Shown here piece by piece: positions 36,708 to 46,072 of a DNA stretch of 64,000 nucleotides (position 1 is the stretch's first letter; every line of letters starts with the position of its first letter). The stretch spans positions 124,001-188,000 of the forward strand of contig JAKZES010000002.1 of assembly GCA_022548915.1 (NCBI GenBank). Reading direction: 5' to 3'. A program made the position numbers and the translations under genes. The notes under the pieces are model-generated. The model made no database searches. It saw only the letters and a list, made by a program, of their open reading frames with translations, and was not told the DNA's origin. The DNA is from Verrucomicrobiaceae bacterium E54 (lineage in GTDB: Bacteria; Verrucomicrobiota; Verrucomicrobiia; Verrucomicrobiales; Akkermansiaceae).

Positions 36708-37817
36708 ATGGCTGAAATCGACCGACTCTTCCAGCATCTCGTCGAAAGCGGCGGCTCCGACCTCCACATCTCGGAGGGCCAGCCGCCGAAGATCCGCGTC
36801 CACGGCGCGGTCAATCCGATCGAAGGCGAAGCCGTGCTCGATCACGACACCATGCACCGCATGCTCTCCGAGATCTGCGAGGAGAACGCCTTCAAGATCT
36901 ACATGGACACCGGAGACCTCGACTTCGCCTACGAGATGGACGAGGAGTCACGCTTCCGTTGCAACTACCTCAAGCAGAAGAACGGTCTCGCCGCCGTCTT
37001 CCGCCTGATCCCGACCGAAATCATGCAGCTCGAGGAACTCGGCGTGCCCGAGGTGGTGAAACGCTTCGGCCAAATCCGCTCCGGACTGGTGCTGGTCACC
37101 GGCCCCACTGGTTCGGGCAAGTCGACCACGCTCGCCGCCCTCCTCGACTACATCAACTCGAACTACAACCGGCACATCATCACCATCGAGGAGCCGATCG
37201 AGTTCGTGCACTCGAGCAAGAAGTCGATCATCACCCAGCGCGAGGTGCCGATCCAGACGCCCTCCTTCGCCGACGGCCTGAGGGCCGCACTGCGCGAGGA
37301 CGCCGACATCGTGCTGGTCGGCGAGATGCGCGACCTCGAGACCATCTCGCTGGCGCTCACGGCCGCCGAGACCGGCCTGCTCGTCTTCGGCACCCTGCAC
37401 ACCAACAACGCCCGCAAGACCGTCGACCGGATCGTCGATGTCTTCCCGTCCGACCAGCAGTCGCAGGTGCGGACGATGCTTGCCGCGTCGCTACGGGGCG
37501 TGCTGGCCCAGCTCCTGTGCAAGCGCACCGACAAGCCGGGCCGGGTCGCCGTGCACGAGATCATGTTCGCCACCCCGGCGGTCTCGGCGATCATCCGCGA
37601 GGGAGCGACGCAGAAGCTTTACGACGTCATCACCGGCGGCAAGGGCGAGGGCATGCAGTTCATGGACGAGTCGATCTGGCAGAAACTCCAGTCCGGCATG
37701 ATCTCTCCACAGGAGGCCTACATGAAGGCGATCGACAAGACCCGCTTCAAGAAGTTCCTTCCCAAGGAGCTCGAGCACCTCGGCGACGCCTCCGGCGAAA
37801 GCCCGCATGATCACTGA
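36708..37817 (+). CDS. pilT: PilT-family twitching ATPase, second copy
   Basis: 369 residues. Starts with LFQHLVESGGSDLHISEGQP, a typical PilT opening. Walker A GPTGSGKSTT, Asp box HIITIEEPIEFVH, Walker B ALREDADIVLVGEMRDLETI and His box LVFGTLHTNNA are all intact. It is closer to classical PilT than the upstream copy, which would then be the accessory PilU-like motor; this is judged by eye. Probably cotranscribed with it. A long inverted repeat follows the stop. Confidence 0.93.
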   Translation: MAEIDRLFQHLVESGGSDLHISEGQPPKIRVHGAVNPIEGEAVLDHDTMHRMLSEICEENAFKIYMDTGDLDFAYEMDEESRFRCNYLKQKNGLAAVFRLIPTEIMQLEELGVPEVVKRFGQIRSGLVLVTGPTGSGKSTTLAALLDYINSNYNRHIITIEEPIEFVHSSKKSIITQREVPIQTPSFADGLRAALREDADIVLVGEMRDLETISLALTAAETGLLVFGTLHTNNARKTVDRIVDVFPSDQQSQVRTMLAASLRGVLAQLLCKRTDKPGRVAVHEIMFATPAVSAIIREGATQKLYDVITGGKGEGMQFMDESIWQKLQSGMISPQEAYMKAIDKTRFKKFLPKELEHLGDASGESPHDH

Positions 37818-37886
37818 GGAGAAGGGACTTCCAGCCCCTTTGCATCGGACGCGTCGCTGGGGAAAGAGACTGGAAGTCCCTTCTCC
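37818..37886. terminator. 17-bp perfect inverted repeat between convergent genes
   Basis: Left arm 37818-37834 starts GGAGAAGGGACTTCCAG; right arm 37870-37886 is its exact reverse complement, with a 35-base loop. It begins one base past the pilT stop and precedes the gltS stop, so it may end transcripts from both sides. The long arms and loop are also compatible with a small palindromic repeat element. Confidence 0.65.
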
Positions 37887-37935
37887 TGATTGATCCGGCG
37901 AACCCTCGGCAGGCTCAGGCCGAAAGGCGTCGAGG

Positions 37936-39138
37936 TCATCCGAACCGGGTCAGGAAGGCCTTGATGATGACCGCGTTGGCGATGTCGACGAAGAATCCGC
38001 AGACCAGCGGCACGATGATGAAGGCCTTGTGGGCCGCTCCGTAGCGCTTGCTGACCGCGGTCATGTTGGCCATCGCCGTCGGCGTCGAGCCGAGTGAAAT
38101 GCCGCCGAAGCCGGAGCACACGACCGCCGCTTCGTAGTCGCGGCCCATCAGGCGGAAGACGACGAAGAGCGCGAAGGCGAAGGCGATCAGGAACTGGGCA
38201 CCGAGGATCGCCAGGATCGGCCCGGCGAGTTCGGCCAGCGTCCACAATTGCAGGCTCATCAGCGACATCGCGAGGAACATCCCGAGCGAAATGTCGGAGA
38301 TCAGCGCGAGCGAACGGCTGCCCGCCGGCCAGGCCAGCTTCGGGAAGATCCTCGGCACGATGTTGGTCAGCAGGATGGCCCCGAACAGGCAGCAGACGAA
38401 AAGCGGAAGCTGCAGTCCCGCCTTCTCCAGCGCCTCCTGGATCGCGAGGCCCGAGGTGAGGCTGATGTTGAGCACCAGCCACGCGCTGAGGACCGAGTAG
38501 GCGTCGATCGGCGAGTGCTCCCGGTCGTGGGTCATGCCGACGTCGGGTTGGTCGACCGCCTTCGGCTCCAGCTTGTGGCGACCGATCAGGATGTTGGCGA
38601 TCGGGCCGCCCATCAGCGAGGCGAGGACCAGGCCGAAGGTCGCGCAGGCGATGCCGATCTCGCTGGCATTTCCGATGCCATATTCGTCGCGGAAGGTCGG
38701 TGTCCATGCAATCGCGGTGCCGTGGCCGCCGATCAACGAGGTGGTGCCGCCGAGAATGCCGACCGCCTTTTCCAGCCCGAACAGGCTCGCCACACCCACG
38801 CCGGTGAAGTTCTGGATGAACATGTAGACCACGGTGGCGGCGAGCAGGATCACAAGCGGCAGCCCTCCGGCGAGTAGCGAGCGCAAGTCCGAGTTCAATC
38901 CGATGCCGGCGAAGAAGAACACCAGCAGGATGTCCCGGCTCCTCAGGTCGAAGGAAATTTCGGCGCCCCAAATGCCATAAATCGCCCAGGTCGCGAGGCA
39001 CACCAGGAGGCCGCTGCTGACAGGTTCCGGGATGTTGTAGCGGCGGAGCAGCGGGATGCGCTGGTTGAGCCACTTGCCGAAGAACAGAACCAGGATGGCC
39101 AGGTTGAAGGTGGTGATGGCGCGGAGCTCGAATTCCAT
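37936..39138 (-). CDS. gltS: Sodium/glutamate symporter, GltS family
   Basis: 400 residues from the ATG at 39138, the usual size of GltS. About ten transmembrane helices with the two family re-entrant loops: GGTTSLIGGHGTAIAW (about 135-150) and GFGGISLGSTPTAMANM (about 335-352). These carry the glycine-rich sequences that bind substrate. It should import glutamate with sodium. Not in an obvious operon; convergent with pilT. Confidence 0.93.
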   Translation of the reverse strand: MEFELRAITTFNLAILVLFFGKWLNQRIPLLRRYNIPEPVSSGLLVCLATWAIYGIWGAEISFDLRSRDILLVFFFAGIGLNSDLRSLLAGGLPLVILLAATVVYMFIQNFTGVGVASLFGLEKAVGILGGTTSLIGGHGTAIAWTPTFRDEYGIGNASEIGIACATFGLVLASLMGGPIANILIGRHKLEPKAVDQPDVGMTHDREHSPIDAYSVLSAWLVLNISLTSGLAIQEALEKAGLQLPLFVCCLFGAILLTNIVPRIFPKLAWPAGSRSLALISDISLGMFLAMSLMSLQLWTLAELAGPILAILGAQFLIAFAFALFVVFRLMGRDYEAAVVCSGFGGISLGSTPTAMANMTAVSKRYGAAHKAFIIVPLVCGFFVDIANAVIIKAFLTRFG

Positions 39139-39280
39139 AAGGCGGGGGGGAGAAATGGAGGGGGTAGCCTGAGAGGGAGCTGCCGACGGGGCAAGCCATC
39201 CCGCCTGCGGTGGCGGGTGGGGTGCACAGGCGGGAACCCGCCGCCGGGTGGTCGGGCTTGGCGTGGAGGCCGCCCGGGCG

Positions 39281-40231
39281 TCAGAACTGATAGACCGCCT
39301 TGAGCCAGAAGTAGTCGCCCTGCATCCGGTTGGTGGTGTCGAGTTCGGCCAACCAGCGCGCCTCGGCGACGAAGACGTCGTCACCGACCGGCAGGATGTA
39401 GCTCAGCACCGGCCCGAGACCGTAGCTGCGGCTTTTGAAGCCGCCGGGGGGCGCTCCGCGGCCGCTGTCGTCGCGGACCTGTTCGAGGTAGAAGGCCTCG
39501 ACGCCGATGCCGAGGAAGCCGGGGCCGGCGGGCAGCAGTTGCTGGGCACTGAGGTCGAGGTGGAACAGCGTGCCGTTGCGGTAGTTGGTGTCGGGGTTCT
39601 CGGTGGCGAAGGTCAATCCGGTGTGGGCCGCGAAATTGAATCCGGTTTCTTCGTTGGAGTAGGCGACGCCGACGGTCGGGTCGAAGCTCCAGTGGTTCAG
39701 GCCCGGGTTGGCGAGACGACCGACCCGGTAGTCGCCGGTCGGAGCGTAGATCGGCAGTGCGGCGTTGAACTGCCACTCGCCCGACTTCCACGCCATCATC
39801 ACCGGCATCAGCGAAATGTCCCCAAGGCCGCTCTCGCTCGAACCTTGGTAGGCGGGCGGGAGGTTGCCGATCCGCACCAGGGCCTCGACGTCCATCCAGA
39901 CATACGGAACGAAGGCTCCGACCGAATAATGGGCCCCCAACACTTGCTCTTCGAAGGTGCAGAAGCCACCGAGCATGAATGCATCACTGGTCGCGTCCAG
40001 CCCGAGGCTGATACGGTTGGCGATGGGGATCCGGGCCGTGGCCGAGGCATCGCCGGAATAGCGCATGTACATCGACTCGAACACCCAGCCGGGTTCGGTC
40101 GGCAAAAGGTCGATCAGCGTGCCCATGCCGCCGGGCACGTGGTGACCGGCACCGCCTTCCTCGGCGAGCGAGCAGGGGGTGGCGAGCAGGAGAACGGATA
40201 GGGCAGGCAGGATGGAAGGGTGTCGTTTCAT
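39281..40231 (-). CDS. Outer-membrane channel-like protein (phenol MetA-pathway type)
   Basis: 316 residues. Signal peptide about 1-23 (ending CSLAEE). The rest is beta-rich with alternating hydrophobic residues and ends VYQF, with a terminal phenylalanine. It matches the pattern of the COG4313/PF13557 'phenol MetA degradation' or SphA-like outer-membrane proteins (HVPGGMGTLIDLLPTEPGWVF opening, later SFDPTVGVAYSNEETGFNF). Substrate unknown. Last gene of a seven-gene operon, 15 bases after its paralogue-like neighbour. Confidence 0.82.
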   Translation of the reverse strand: MKRHPSILPALSVLLLATPCSLAEEGGAGHHVPGGMGTLIDLLPTEPGWVFESMYMRYSGDASATARIPIANRISLGLDATSDAFMLGGFCTFEEQVLGAHYSVGAFVPYVWMDVEALVRIGNLPPAYQGSSESGLGDISLMPVMMAWKSGEWQFNAALPIYAPTGDYRVGRLANPGLNHWSFDPTVGVAYSNEETGFNFAAHTGLTFATENPDTNYRNGTLFHLDLSAQQLLPAGPGFLGIGVEAFYLEQVRDDSGRGAPPGGFKSRSYGLGPVLSYILPVGDDVFVAEARWLAELDTTNRMQGDYFWLKAVYQF

Positions 40232-40246
40232 GAAAGGAGGGCGGTG

Positions 40247-41065
40247 CTATGATTTTGGCAGAACGAAGTTCATTTGCAGACGGAAGCGGAGATCGTCGGC
40301 ACCGTTGGTCGGCGATTCCGCCCAGTAGCCGACCCCGGCCTGGAGGCTGACGGGCAGCTTGCCAAATCGGACCAGCTTCGAGACCGCGGCGTTGACCGGA
40401 ATGGACCACTGCTCGGCGCTCCAGTTGTAGTTCATCTCGCTCTGCAGCGAGAAGGTCCATGCGCTTTCCGTCGTGTAAGCGACGAAAGGCTGAACAAAGG
40501 TGTTGTTGAGGTGTCGGCTGCCGCTTCCGGCGAAGGACCAGAGGTGGTTGGCAAGGATGCCGTAGGTCCACGGGCCCTGCATCCGCAGCATGACAAGCGA
40601 CGGTCCTGCCGCCCACTTGTCGGCACCCAGCAGCGAATCGGTGGCCGTCGGAAACAGGAACACCGGGCCGGCGCCCCAGACGAAGTCGTCCGACGCCGAA
40701 CGGGGCGAGAAGAACAGGCTCATGTTGATGTCTCCGAGCCCAAACTGGGAGCCGGAACCCGGGAACAGGTCCTCCTGGTGGATCACCGGGATGATGGTGC
40801 GGGTGATCAGGTTCCAGTGCTCGTTGAGCTCGAACGGGATCACCGGCTGGATGTTGGTCTGGAGGCGCCAGCCGTCGCCGAGCGGACCGAAGCCGTCGTC
40901 GTAGTTCGCCTGGATCGGCAGGGTGATCAGGTCGGCCAGCGGGTTGGTGAGGTCCTGGGCAAGGTCGGCGGCGTCATCGCCCCGTGACGCGAGCGGGCAG
41001 GCAAGGGTGGTCAAAAGCAGCAGCGCCGGGAGGAATCGCATCGGTGGTCCGGCATGGGGTTTCAT
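40247..41065 (-). CDS. Outer-membrane channel-like protein, transporter family
   Basis: 272 residues from the ATG at 41065; an ATG at 41041 would also give a good signal peptide (MRFLPALLLLTTLACPLA). Mature part: DLAQDLTNPLADLITLPIQA, then a beta-rich barrel-like region with GSGSQFGLGDINMSLFFSP, typical of the 'transporter' group often found beside DUF1254 proteins. Probably an outer-membrane pore. 46 bases after the DUF1254 gene and 15 before the next gene. Confidence 0.78.
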   Translation of the reverse strand: MKPHAGPPMRFLPALLLLTTLACPLASRGDDAADLAQDLTNPLADLITLPIQANYDDGFGPLGDGWRLQTNIQPVIPFELNEHWNLITRTIIPVIHQEDLFPGSGSQFGLGDINMSLFFSPRSASDDFVWGAGPVFLFPTATDSLLGADKWAAGPSLVMLRMQGPWTYGILANHLWSFAGSGSRHLNNTFVQPFVAYTTESAWTFSLQSEMNYNWSAEQWSIPVNAAVSKLVRFGKLPVSLQAGVGYWAESPTNGADDLRFRLQMNFVLPKS

Positions 41066-41111
41066 GGTCGTTTGGATGTGAGGATTCGTTGTGGGATCGC
41101 TTGCCGTTCCA

Positions 41112-42107
41112 CTATTCCACGGGCTCGATGGCCGGGAAGGTCCAGGTGCCATCCAGAACCTCCTTGCGCGGCTGGTAGAGCCGGATCGTGTAGTTCCAGC
41201 CTTCGGTGATGGGCAGGTAGTTCTTGGCCTTGGGGTCGCCGCCAAAATGGATCGTGTAGGAACCATCGTCGTTCGGCGTGGCCGAGGTGTTGTTGTAGCT
41301 GTTGCGATTGAGATCGTTGGCGGCGAGAAAGCCGTCGGCGTCGTAAACGGTGATCGACCAGAAGGCGTCCACCGGCACGTCCTTGACGGTGACCACATGG
41401 GGCGTCTTGCCGTCGTTCATTTCGACGGCATCGACGATGCCTTCGGCCATCGTGGCCGGTTGTCCGGCCCAGCCGGCGATCCCAATCAGGTGGCCCAGCG
41501 GGTCGATCTCGCCGCGTCGACCGAAGGAAGTGCTGGATTCGAGACCGACCACCGCCGCAAGGTCGTTGACCGCCTTCCGCGCCTTGGCAAGGGCTTCGAG
41601 GTCCCAATTCGGCGCCTCGAACGGTCCCTTTCCGCCGCCCTCGATGACGATGCCATCCTGCACCGCATGGGCCCGCGCGGCATCGTCGGGATCGCCTGCA
41701 TCGACGAAGGTGCGGAACAGCAGCATCGCGAAGCGTGTCCCGACCTCCTCCTCGGTCAGTTGATATGCTCCGGGTTTGGCATAGCCGAAGTTGTAGTGGT
41801 CCTGGCTGATGACCAGCACCGACTGGAACCGCCCGTCCCCTTTCGGCAGCTTGACCGTCACAGGCTTCGACAGATCGATGATCGCGGCGGAGTAGAATGT
41901 GTCCTGGTTGGGCCGGATCACCGTCTGGGGTTCGTTGGCGGAGGCGGCCTTGCGATCGTGGAAGAGCTCGCCGATGCCGATGTTTCTTTCCTTCATGGTC
42001 ATCCGGAACATCGTGTCGGATTCGGCGCGCACGAGGTTCTGGATCGTGATGTCCTCGGCAAAGGCGAGCGTCGGGAGCAACAGTGCGCTCAGTAGTAGCT
42101 TCTTCAT
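41112..42107 (-). CDS. DUF1254/DUF1214 secreted protein, shorter copy
   Basis: 331 residues. Signal peptide about 1-17 (ending LAFAE). The DUF1254 part includes VIRPNQDTFYSAAIIDLSKP and FQSVLVISQDHYNF; the C-terminal DUF1214 part has VPVDAFWSITVYDADGFLAA and YTIHFGGDPKAKNYLPITEG, with the final W-rich strand RLYQPRKEVLDGTWTFP. The function of this family is not established. Distantly paralogous to the next gene upstream; together with two barrel proteins they make an envelope gene set. Confidence 0.9.
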   Translation of the reverse strand: MKKLLLSALLLPTLAFAEDITIQNLVRAESDTMFRMTMKERNIGIGELFHDRKAASANEPQTVIRPNQDTFYSAAIIDLSKPVTVKLPKGDGRFQSVLVISQDHYNFGYAKPGAYQLTEEEVGTRFAMLLFRTFVDAGDPDDAARAHAVQDGIVIEGGGKGPFEAPNWDLEALAKARKAVNDLAAVVGLESSTSFGRRGEIDPLGHLIGIAGWAGQPATMAEGIVDAVEMNDGKTPHVVTVKDVPVDAFWSITVYDADGFLAANDLNRNSYNNTSATPNDDGSYTIHFGGDPKAKNYLPITEGWNYTIRLYQPRKEVLDGTWTFPAIEPVE

Positions 42108-42143
42108 GATTTCTCCTTGTTGCAGGTTTTGGATGGGTCTCCG

Positions 42144-43568
42144 TTACTGCGCCCGTTTCAGCGGCGGTATCGTCCACGAGCCGTCAAGGGCTTCCTTCTT
42201 GGGCCAGTAAAGACGCATCACCGCGCTGAAGGGGCCCTTGGGCGCCGGCAGCCAGTTGGCTTCCTTGTCGGTGCCCGGTGAGTCATGCTGCAGGTAGAGG
42301 GTGATTCCGCCGTCATCGTCCCGCACGAAATCGTCGAGCATGGTCGAGTTGAGCAGGTAGCGATTGATGGGGTTTTCCACCATCAGGCTTTCCGGCAGTT
42401 CGTACATCGTCAGCGACCAGAAGGAGTTGACGGGCGGCAACCGTCCCGGCGCAAACCGCAAGGTGTAACGGTGGGAGCCGTCGAGCTTCTCCCCATCGGC
42501 ATCCACGTAGTAGGACGGGTAGATCGCCTCTTCCTCGCTGTGTCCCCAGATGCCGAGAACGGCGGCGGCCATGCGATAGAGGTAGTTGTTCTTCAGATGT
42601 TCCCTGGTGCCGAAGATCTCGCCGGAACCGACCTCGCCCGCGTCGGCCCGCTCCTTCAGCGCCGCAAAGTCTGCCCAGGCATCGGCAATGCCCTGACCGA
42701 TGGCTCTCTGGACTTCAGGAGAGAACGCATCCCAATCGAAGGTCCTTCCAGCCCCGATACCGAGTCGGGCGAGCCGGGCCATGAGCTCCTTTTCGGAGGG
42801 ATGGGTGGGGCAGAACTGCAGCACGAAATTCAGCTGCTGGAATACCTCGGGTGATTTCTTGATTTCATCGCGCGTCAACGGCTCGATAAAGTTGATCGCG
42901 GGTGCGGCTTCGGGCGCCGGCTGGCCGAGAAACGCGGAGAGGGGCTGCACCTTGTAGCCGGCCTGGACGGCCTTCACGTTGTCCAGGTCGGCCGGGTTGA
43001 AGAGCTGGGTTCGGTAGACGGCGACCGCCAGTTCGGTTTCGCAATGAATCACTTTGGCAATGCCCTCGGGCACTTCGCCCTTCCACCCCGGCCCGGCGAC
43101 CAGGAAATCACCGCCATCGTTGCCTGTCGTTCGGCTTCCGATGTAGTCGAAATTATGGGTGTAAAGGTCGATCAGTTGGATGTTGAAATAGCGCTCCTTT
43201 TCAACCGGCGGCACCGTCAACACAAAGGGCTCGGTGCGCAGGTCCAGGGCCAACCAACTGTAGGGCGTATCGGAATTGGCGGTCTGCACGGCCCGGTCCT
43301 CGTGCGTGTAAACCCGCGCCAGGTTCACGAGCTGGTTGATCGGCGTCTTGTAATCAGGACTCGTCTCGTCAACGAAGGCCCCATGGAAGATGCGGTAGTT
43401 GTCCACCATCGGGTTGGCGTAGATGTATGCTTCCTTGGCGATGGCACGGGCCTCTTCGGGCGAAAGGTCGGTTGCAGCGGGTCCGGAGGCCGGTTCGGAG
43501 GAGCGGTCACAGCCGCAGACGGCGAGCCCGGCGGCGATCAGGATGGGGGTGGCGAGAATGCGTGTCAT
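42144..43568 (-). CDS. DUF1254/DUF1214 lipoprotein, longer copy
   Basis: 474 residues from the ATG at 43568; the frame continues far upstream only as a shadow of other genes. The signal sequence ends LAVCGCDRSS, compatible with lipid attachment to the second cysteine. DUF1254 (about 35-170) with PMVDNYRIFHGAFVDE and ANSDTPYSWLALDLRTEP; DUF1214 (about 355-470) with VNSFWSLTMYELPESLMVEN and LRYW-like end strand MRLYWPKKEALDGSWTIPPL. No catalytic residues can be named. 53 bases after the DUF2950 gene and 36 before the shorter copy. Confidence 0.9.
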   Translation of the reverse strand: MTRILATPILIAAGLAVCGCDRSSEPASGPAATDLSPEEARAIAKEAYIYANPMVDNYRIFHGAFVDETSPDYKTPINQLVNLARVYTHEDRAVQTANSDTPYSWLALDLRTEPFVLTVPPVEKERYFNIQLIDLYTHNFDYIGSRTTGNDGGDFLVAGPGWKGEVPEGIAKVIHCETELAVAVYRTQLFNPADLDNVKAVQAGYKVQPLSAFLGQPAPEAAPAINFIEPLTRDEIKKSPEVFQQLNFVLQFCPTHPSEKELMARLARLGIGAGRTFDWDAFSPEVQRAIGQGIADAWADFAALKERADAGEVGSGEIFGTREHLKNNYLYRMAAAVLGIWGHSEEEAIYPSYYVDADGEKLDGSHRYTLRFAPGRLPPVNSFWSLTMYELPESLMVENPINRYLLNSTMLDDFVRDDDGGITLYLQHDSPGTDKEANWLPAPKGPFSAVMRLYWPKKEALDGSWTIPPLKRAQ

Positions 43569-43621
43569 GGGGTTGGTGTTGTGCTTTGAGAGTGGGAAAG
43601 CGGAAGGCGAAACAGACGGAC

Positions 43622-44524
43622 TCATTCGATCGTCGACTCGTCGAGGTCGTCGGCGGGGACCTCGGACCAGTTGTCGTCGGGCTGATAGGCGGTGATGGCT
43701 TCGGCAGCCTTGGCGGTTCCGGGGCCGAGGTCGCGGTCGAAGACCTTGCCCTGGTGGTTGACGATGAAGCTCATGATGCCCGACTTGCCGTAGTCGGCGG
43801 GCCAGGCGAGCATCGCGTAGCCGGCGATCATGTTGCCGTTGATGACGTAGTCGTAGGCCCCACCCGGGGCGGCGTCGCCCTGGCCGCGGAGGATCTTGTA
43901 GTAGTAGCCGTAGTAGGGGTCGCCGGGTTTTCGATCCTTGAGGTATTCCGCCTTCTCGGCGACCAGCGGACCGAAGGGGCTGGGCGGTTCGCCGGGCTCG
44001 GTTTCGAAGTAGAGTCCGTCGCGCTGGCCCTTGGTGCTGACGATGAGCTGGGCGAACTCGTTGACCTCGTCGCCGTCGTGGTCGTCGGCGGCGTAGTCGC
44101 GCTGGGCCTCGACGTAGGCGCGCAGGGTTTCGATGGCGGTGATTTCGTTGCGGCCGATGCGACGCTTGTGGATCTCGTCGAGTGCGGCGGGAAGGTCGAA
44201 GGTCCACTTCGAATCCGCGGCGACCACCGGGACCGGCAGGATGTAGCCGACGTCGCCGACCTGGATGAGCCGCTGGTCGTCGCGGGTCAGGACCTCGTGG
44301 TCGAGCTCGTAGGCCTCGGCGAAGGCTTTGAGGGTCGAGGTGGTTTCGTCGGCGAGCAGACTTTCGGCGTCGGGGCCGATGATGGTGGTGAGTGCTGCTT
44401 TGTCGCCTTCGGCGCAGGCCTTGGCGACGGCGGCGAAGGCGGCCTCCGCGGAATCGAAAGACTGCTGGGCGTTGGCCAGCGGGAGGGCGAGGGCCGCGAT
44501 GGCGGTGAGCGTGGAGTGTTTCAT
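43622..44524 (-). CDS. DUF2950 exported protein
   Basis: 300 residues. Signal peptide about 1-19 (ending LANAQ). The core matches DUF2950: FDSAEAAFAAVAKACAEGDK, IIGPDAESLL, then KRRIGRNEITAIETLRAYVE and the late PAGGAYDYVINGNMIAGYAM with MLAWPADYGKSGIMSFIVNH. DUF2950 genes are commonly next to DUF3300 genes, as here (21 bases apart). Biochemical role unknown. Confidence 0.92.
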   Translation of the reverse strand: MKHSTLTAIAALALPLANAQQSFDSAEAAFAAVAKACAEGDKAALTTIIGPDAESLLADETTSTLKAFAEAYELDHEVLTRDDQRLIQVGDVGYILPVPVVAADSKWTFDLPAALDEIHKRRIGRNEITAIETLRAYVEAQRDYAADDHDGDEVNEFAQLIVSTKGQRDGLYFETEPGEPPSPFGPLVAEKAEYLKDRKPGDPYYGYYYKILRGQGDAAPGGAYDYVINGNMIAGYAMLAWPADYGKSGIMSFIVNHQGKVFDRDLGPGTAKAAEAITAYQPDDNWSEVPADDLDESTIE

Positions 44525-44545
44525 GACTGGGATGGTGTGAGGATT

Positions 44546-46057
44546 TCAACGGCTGCGGCGGTTGCCGCTGGCGGCCCCGCGAGAGGAGGCGCGGTTGCTG
44601 CCGCCCTGTGGCTGGAAGGAGGAGCGGTTGGTCGGTCGAGCGGACGGAGCGGGCCTGGCCTGGCCGCCGCTGCGGTTGAGGCTCGAACTCCCTCGCTGGA
44701 GGTCCTTGCGGTTGGCCGGGGCGCTCGGGCGCGTGGCGGGCCGGAAGTTCGATCCCGGTGATGCAGCCGGGGTGCCCGGTCGAGTGGTCGGCTTGGTTGG
44801 GACAGCCGGTCGGGTCGTGGGTTTGGTGGGAACCGCCGGCCGGGTCGTCGGCTTGGTCGGCACTGCCGGCCGAGTGGTCGGGGTCCCCGGGCGGTTGCCG
44901 GGAACGGCGGGGCGGGTCGCCGGCAGCGGGGTGGGCCGGGGCGGCGGGGTGGCGAGCGGAGGACGTCCGCCACCGGGGCGCTGGGGTGGCTTGACGGCGG
45001 GCGGACGCGGGGGGCGCCAGGATCCTCCGTCGGCGGGCGGCCGCGCACCGGGGCGATCGGGGCGCAGGACCGGGAAATGGCCGGGCGGCGGGATCGGCCG
45101 TGGAGGCCGGTAGCCGGGTGGTCGCTGGCCGGGCGGCCTCCAGCCGGGAGGGTGGGGCGGACGAACCGGGGGCCGGTAGGACGGCGGCCGCGGCGGCGGC
45201 TTGTGACCGTAGTACGGACGGCCGTAGTGGTGGTGATAGTGATGGTGGTGCCATGGCTGATACCAGTGGTGGTGGTGGACGCACTTGCGCTTGCCCCAGT
45301 CGAAGGCCCAGCTCAGTCCCCAGACCACGGCGACGCCGGTGGCGAAGGTGAGGAAGGGGGCGGCGCTGGCGGTGGGCTGCTTCTCGACGTAGATCACCTG
45401 CGGCTCGTATTTGGGCACGTAGATGACCTGCGGATCGGCTGGCTCGATGCGGATGATCTCGGTCTCCTTCACATAGACCTGCTGCTGGTTGTCGGTGAGC
45501 AGGCCCTTGGCGTCGGCCCGGGTGCGGACCAGCTGGATCGCGTCGTAAACGTCGGACTCCTGATAGTAGAAGGCCTGCCCGAGGGTCATCGTCCAGTTGA
45601 TGTCCCCGGCCATCAGGTCGAGCACGTCCTTGAACTGGAGCAGCGAAACCACCGCCGGGTCCCAGGATTCGACCGCTTCAGCCGGTGGCTCCTCGAATTC
45701 CGGCTCGCGTTCGACGAACTGCTGCGCCGCGACGACATCGAGCGGCACGGTCGAGGCCGGCAGCATCTGCGCCAGCAGCTCGTCGGGGTAGAGGGCGACC
45801 GGCGCGACGATCGGCTCGAGCTGCTCCATGCCGAGCTTCTCGTAGCCGGCCTCTTCGGCGCTGACCCTCGGCGCGGGCTCGCCGGTATCCGCAGGGTCCG
45901 ACGCTTCAGAGGCGGGAGTCACGGGAGGGGCTTGGGCGGCGGCTTCGGTCGAAGCGGCCACGGCCTGGGCGAAGCCGGGGGTGGAGACCAGCAATCCGGC
46001 GGCCATGACCGTGGCGACCATTTGCTGGAGCGGTTGGGGAAAAGGCGTGGTCTTCAT
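44546..46057 (-). CDS. DUF3300 exported protein with His-rich and Pro-rich tail
   Basis: 503 residues. Signal peptide about 1-30 (ending GFAQA). The DUF3300 domain (about 70-225) has PIVAPVALYPDELLAQMLPA and VVSLLQFKDVLDLMAGDINW. A hydrophobic segment (about 228-246) precedes a histidine cluster (HHHHWYQPWHHHHYHHHYG, about 253-271) that could bind transition metals. The rest is a Pro/Arg-rich low-complexity tail with a ten-residue unit TKPTTRPAVP repeated about three times, encoded by 30-bp tandem repeats near 44785-44885. Partner of DUF2950. Role unknown. Confidence 0.88.
   Translation of the reverse strand: MKTTPFPQPLQQMVATVMAAGLLVSTPGFAQAVAASTEAAAQAPPVTPASEASDPADTGEPAPRVSAEEAGYEKLGMEQLEPIVAPVALYPDELLAQMLPASTVPLDVVAAQQFVEREPEFEEPPAEAVESWDPAVVSLLQFKDVLDLMAGDINWTMTLGQAFYYQESDVYDAIQLVRTRADAKGLLTDNQQQVYVKETEIIRIEPADPQVIYVPKYEPQVIYVEKQPTASAAPFLTFATGVAVVWGLSWAFDWGKRKCVHHHHWYQPWHHHHYHHHYGRPYYGHKPPPRPPSYRPPVRPPHPPGWRPPGQRPPGYRPPRPIPPPGHFPVLRPDRPGARPPADGGSWRPPRPPAVKPPQRPGGGRPPLATPPPRPTPLPATRPAVPGNRPGTPTTRPAVPTKPTTRPAVPTKPTTRPAVPTKPTTRPGTPAASPGSNFRPATRPSAPANRKDLQRGSSSLNRSGGQARPAPSARPTNRSSFQPQGGSNRASSRGAASGNRRSR
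44785..44885 (-). repeat. 30-bp coding tandem repeat in the DUF3300 gene
   Basis: About three and a half imperfect units encode TKPTTRPAVP-type decapeptides; drift is mainly at third codon positions. Such repeats can expand or contract by slippage. Confidence 0.75.
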
Positions 46058-46072
46058 CGGTGGGTAGAAGGG

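Noticed and set aside
44785-44885. Possible CRISPR-like array
   Set aside because: The repeats are contiguous coding decapeptide units without spacers. No other repeat-spacer array was seen in the window.
43569-45284. N-terminal 570-codon extension of the longer DUF1254 frame
   Set aside because: Pro/Arg-rich translation lying antisense in frame to, or shifted from, the DUF2950 and DUF3300 genes; a lipoprotein signal begins at 43568.
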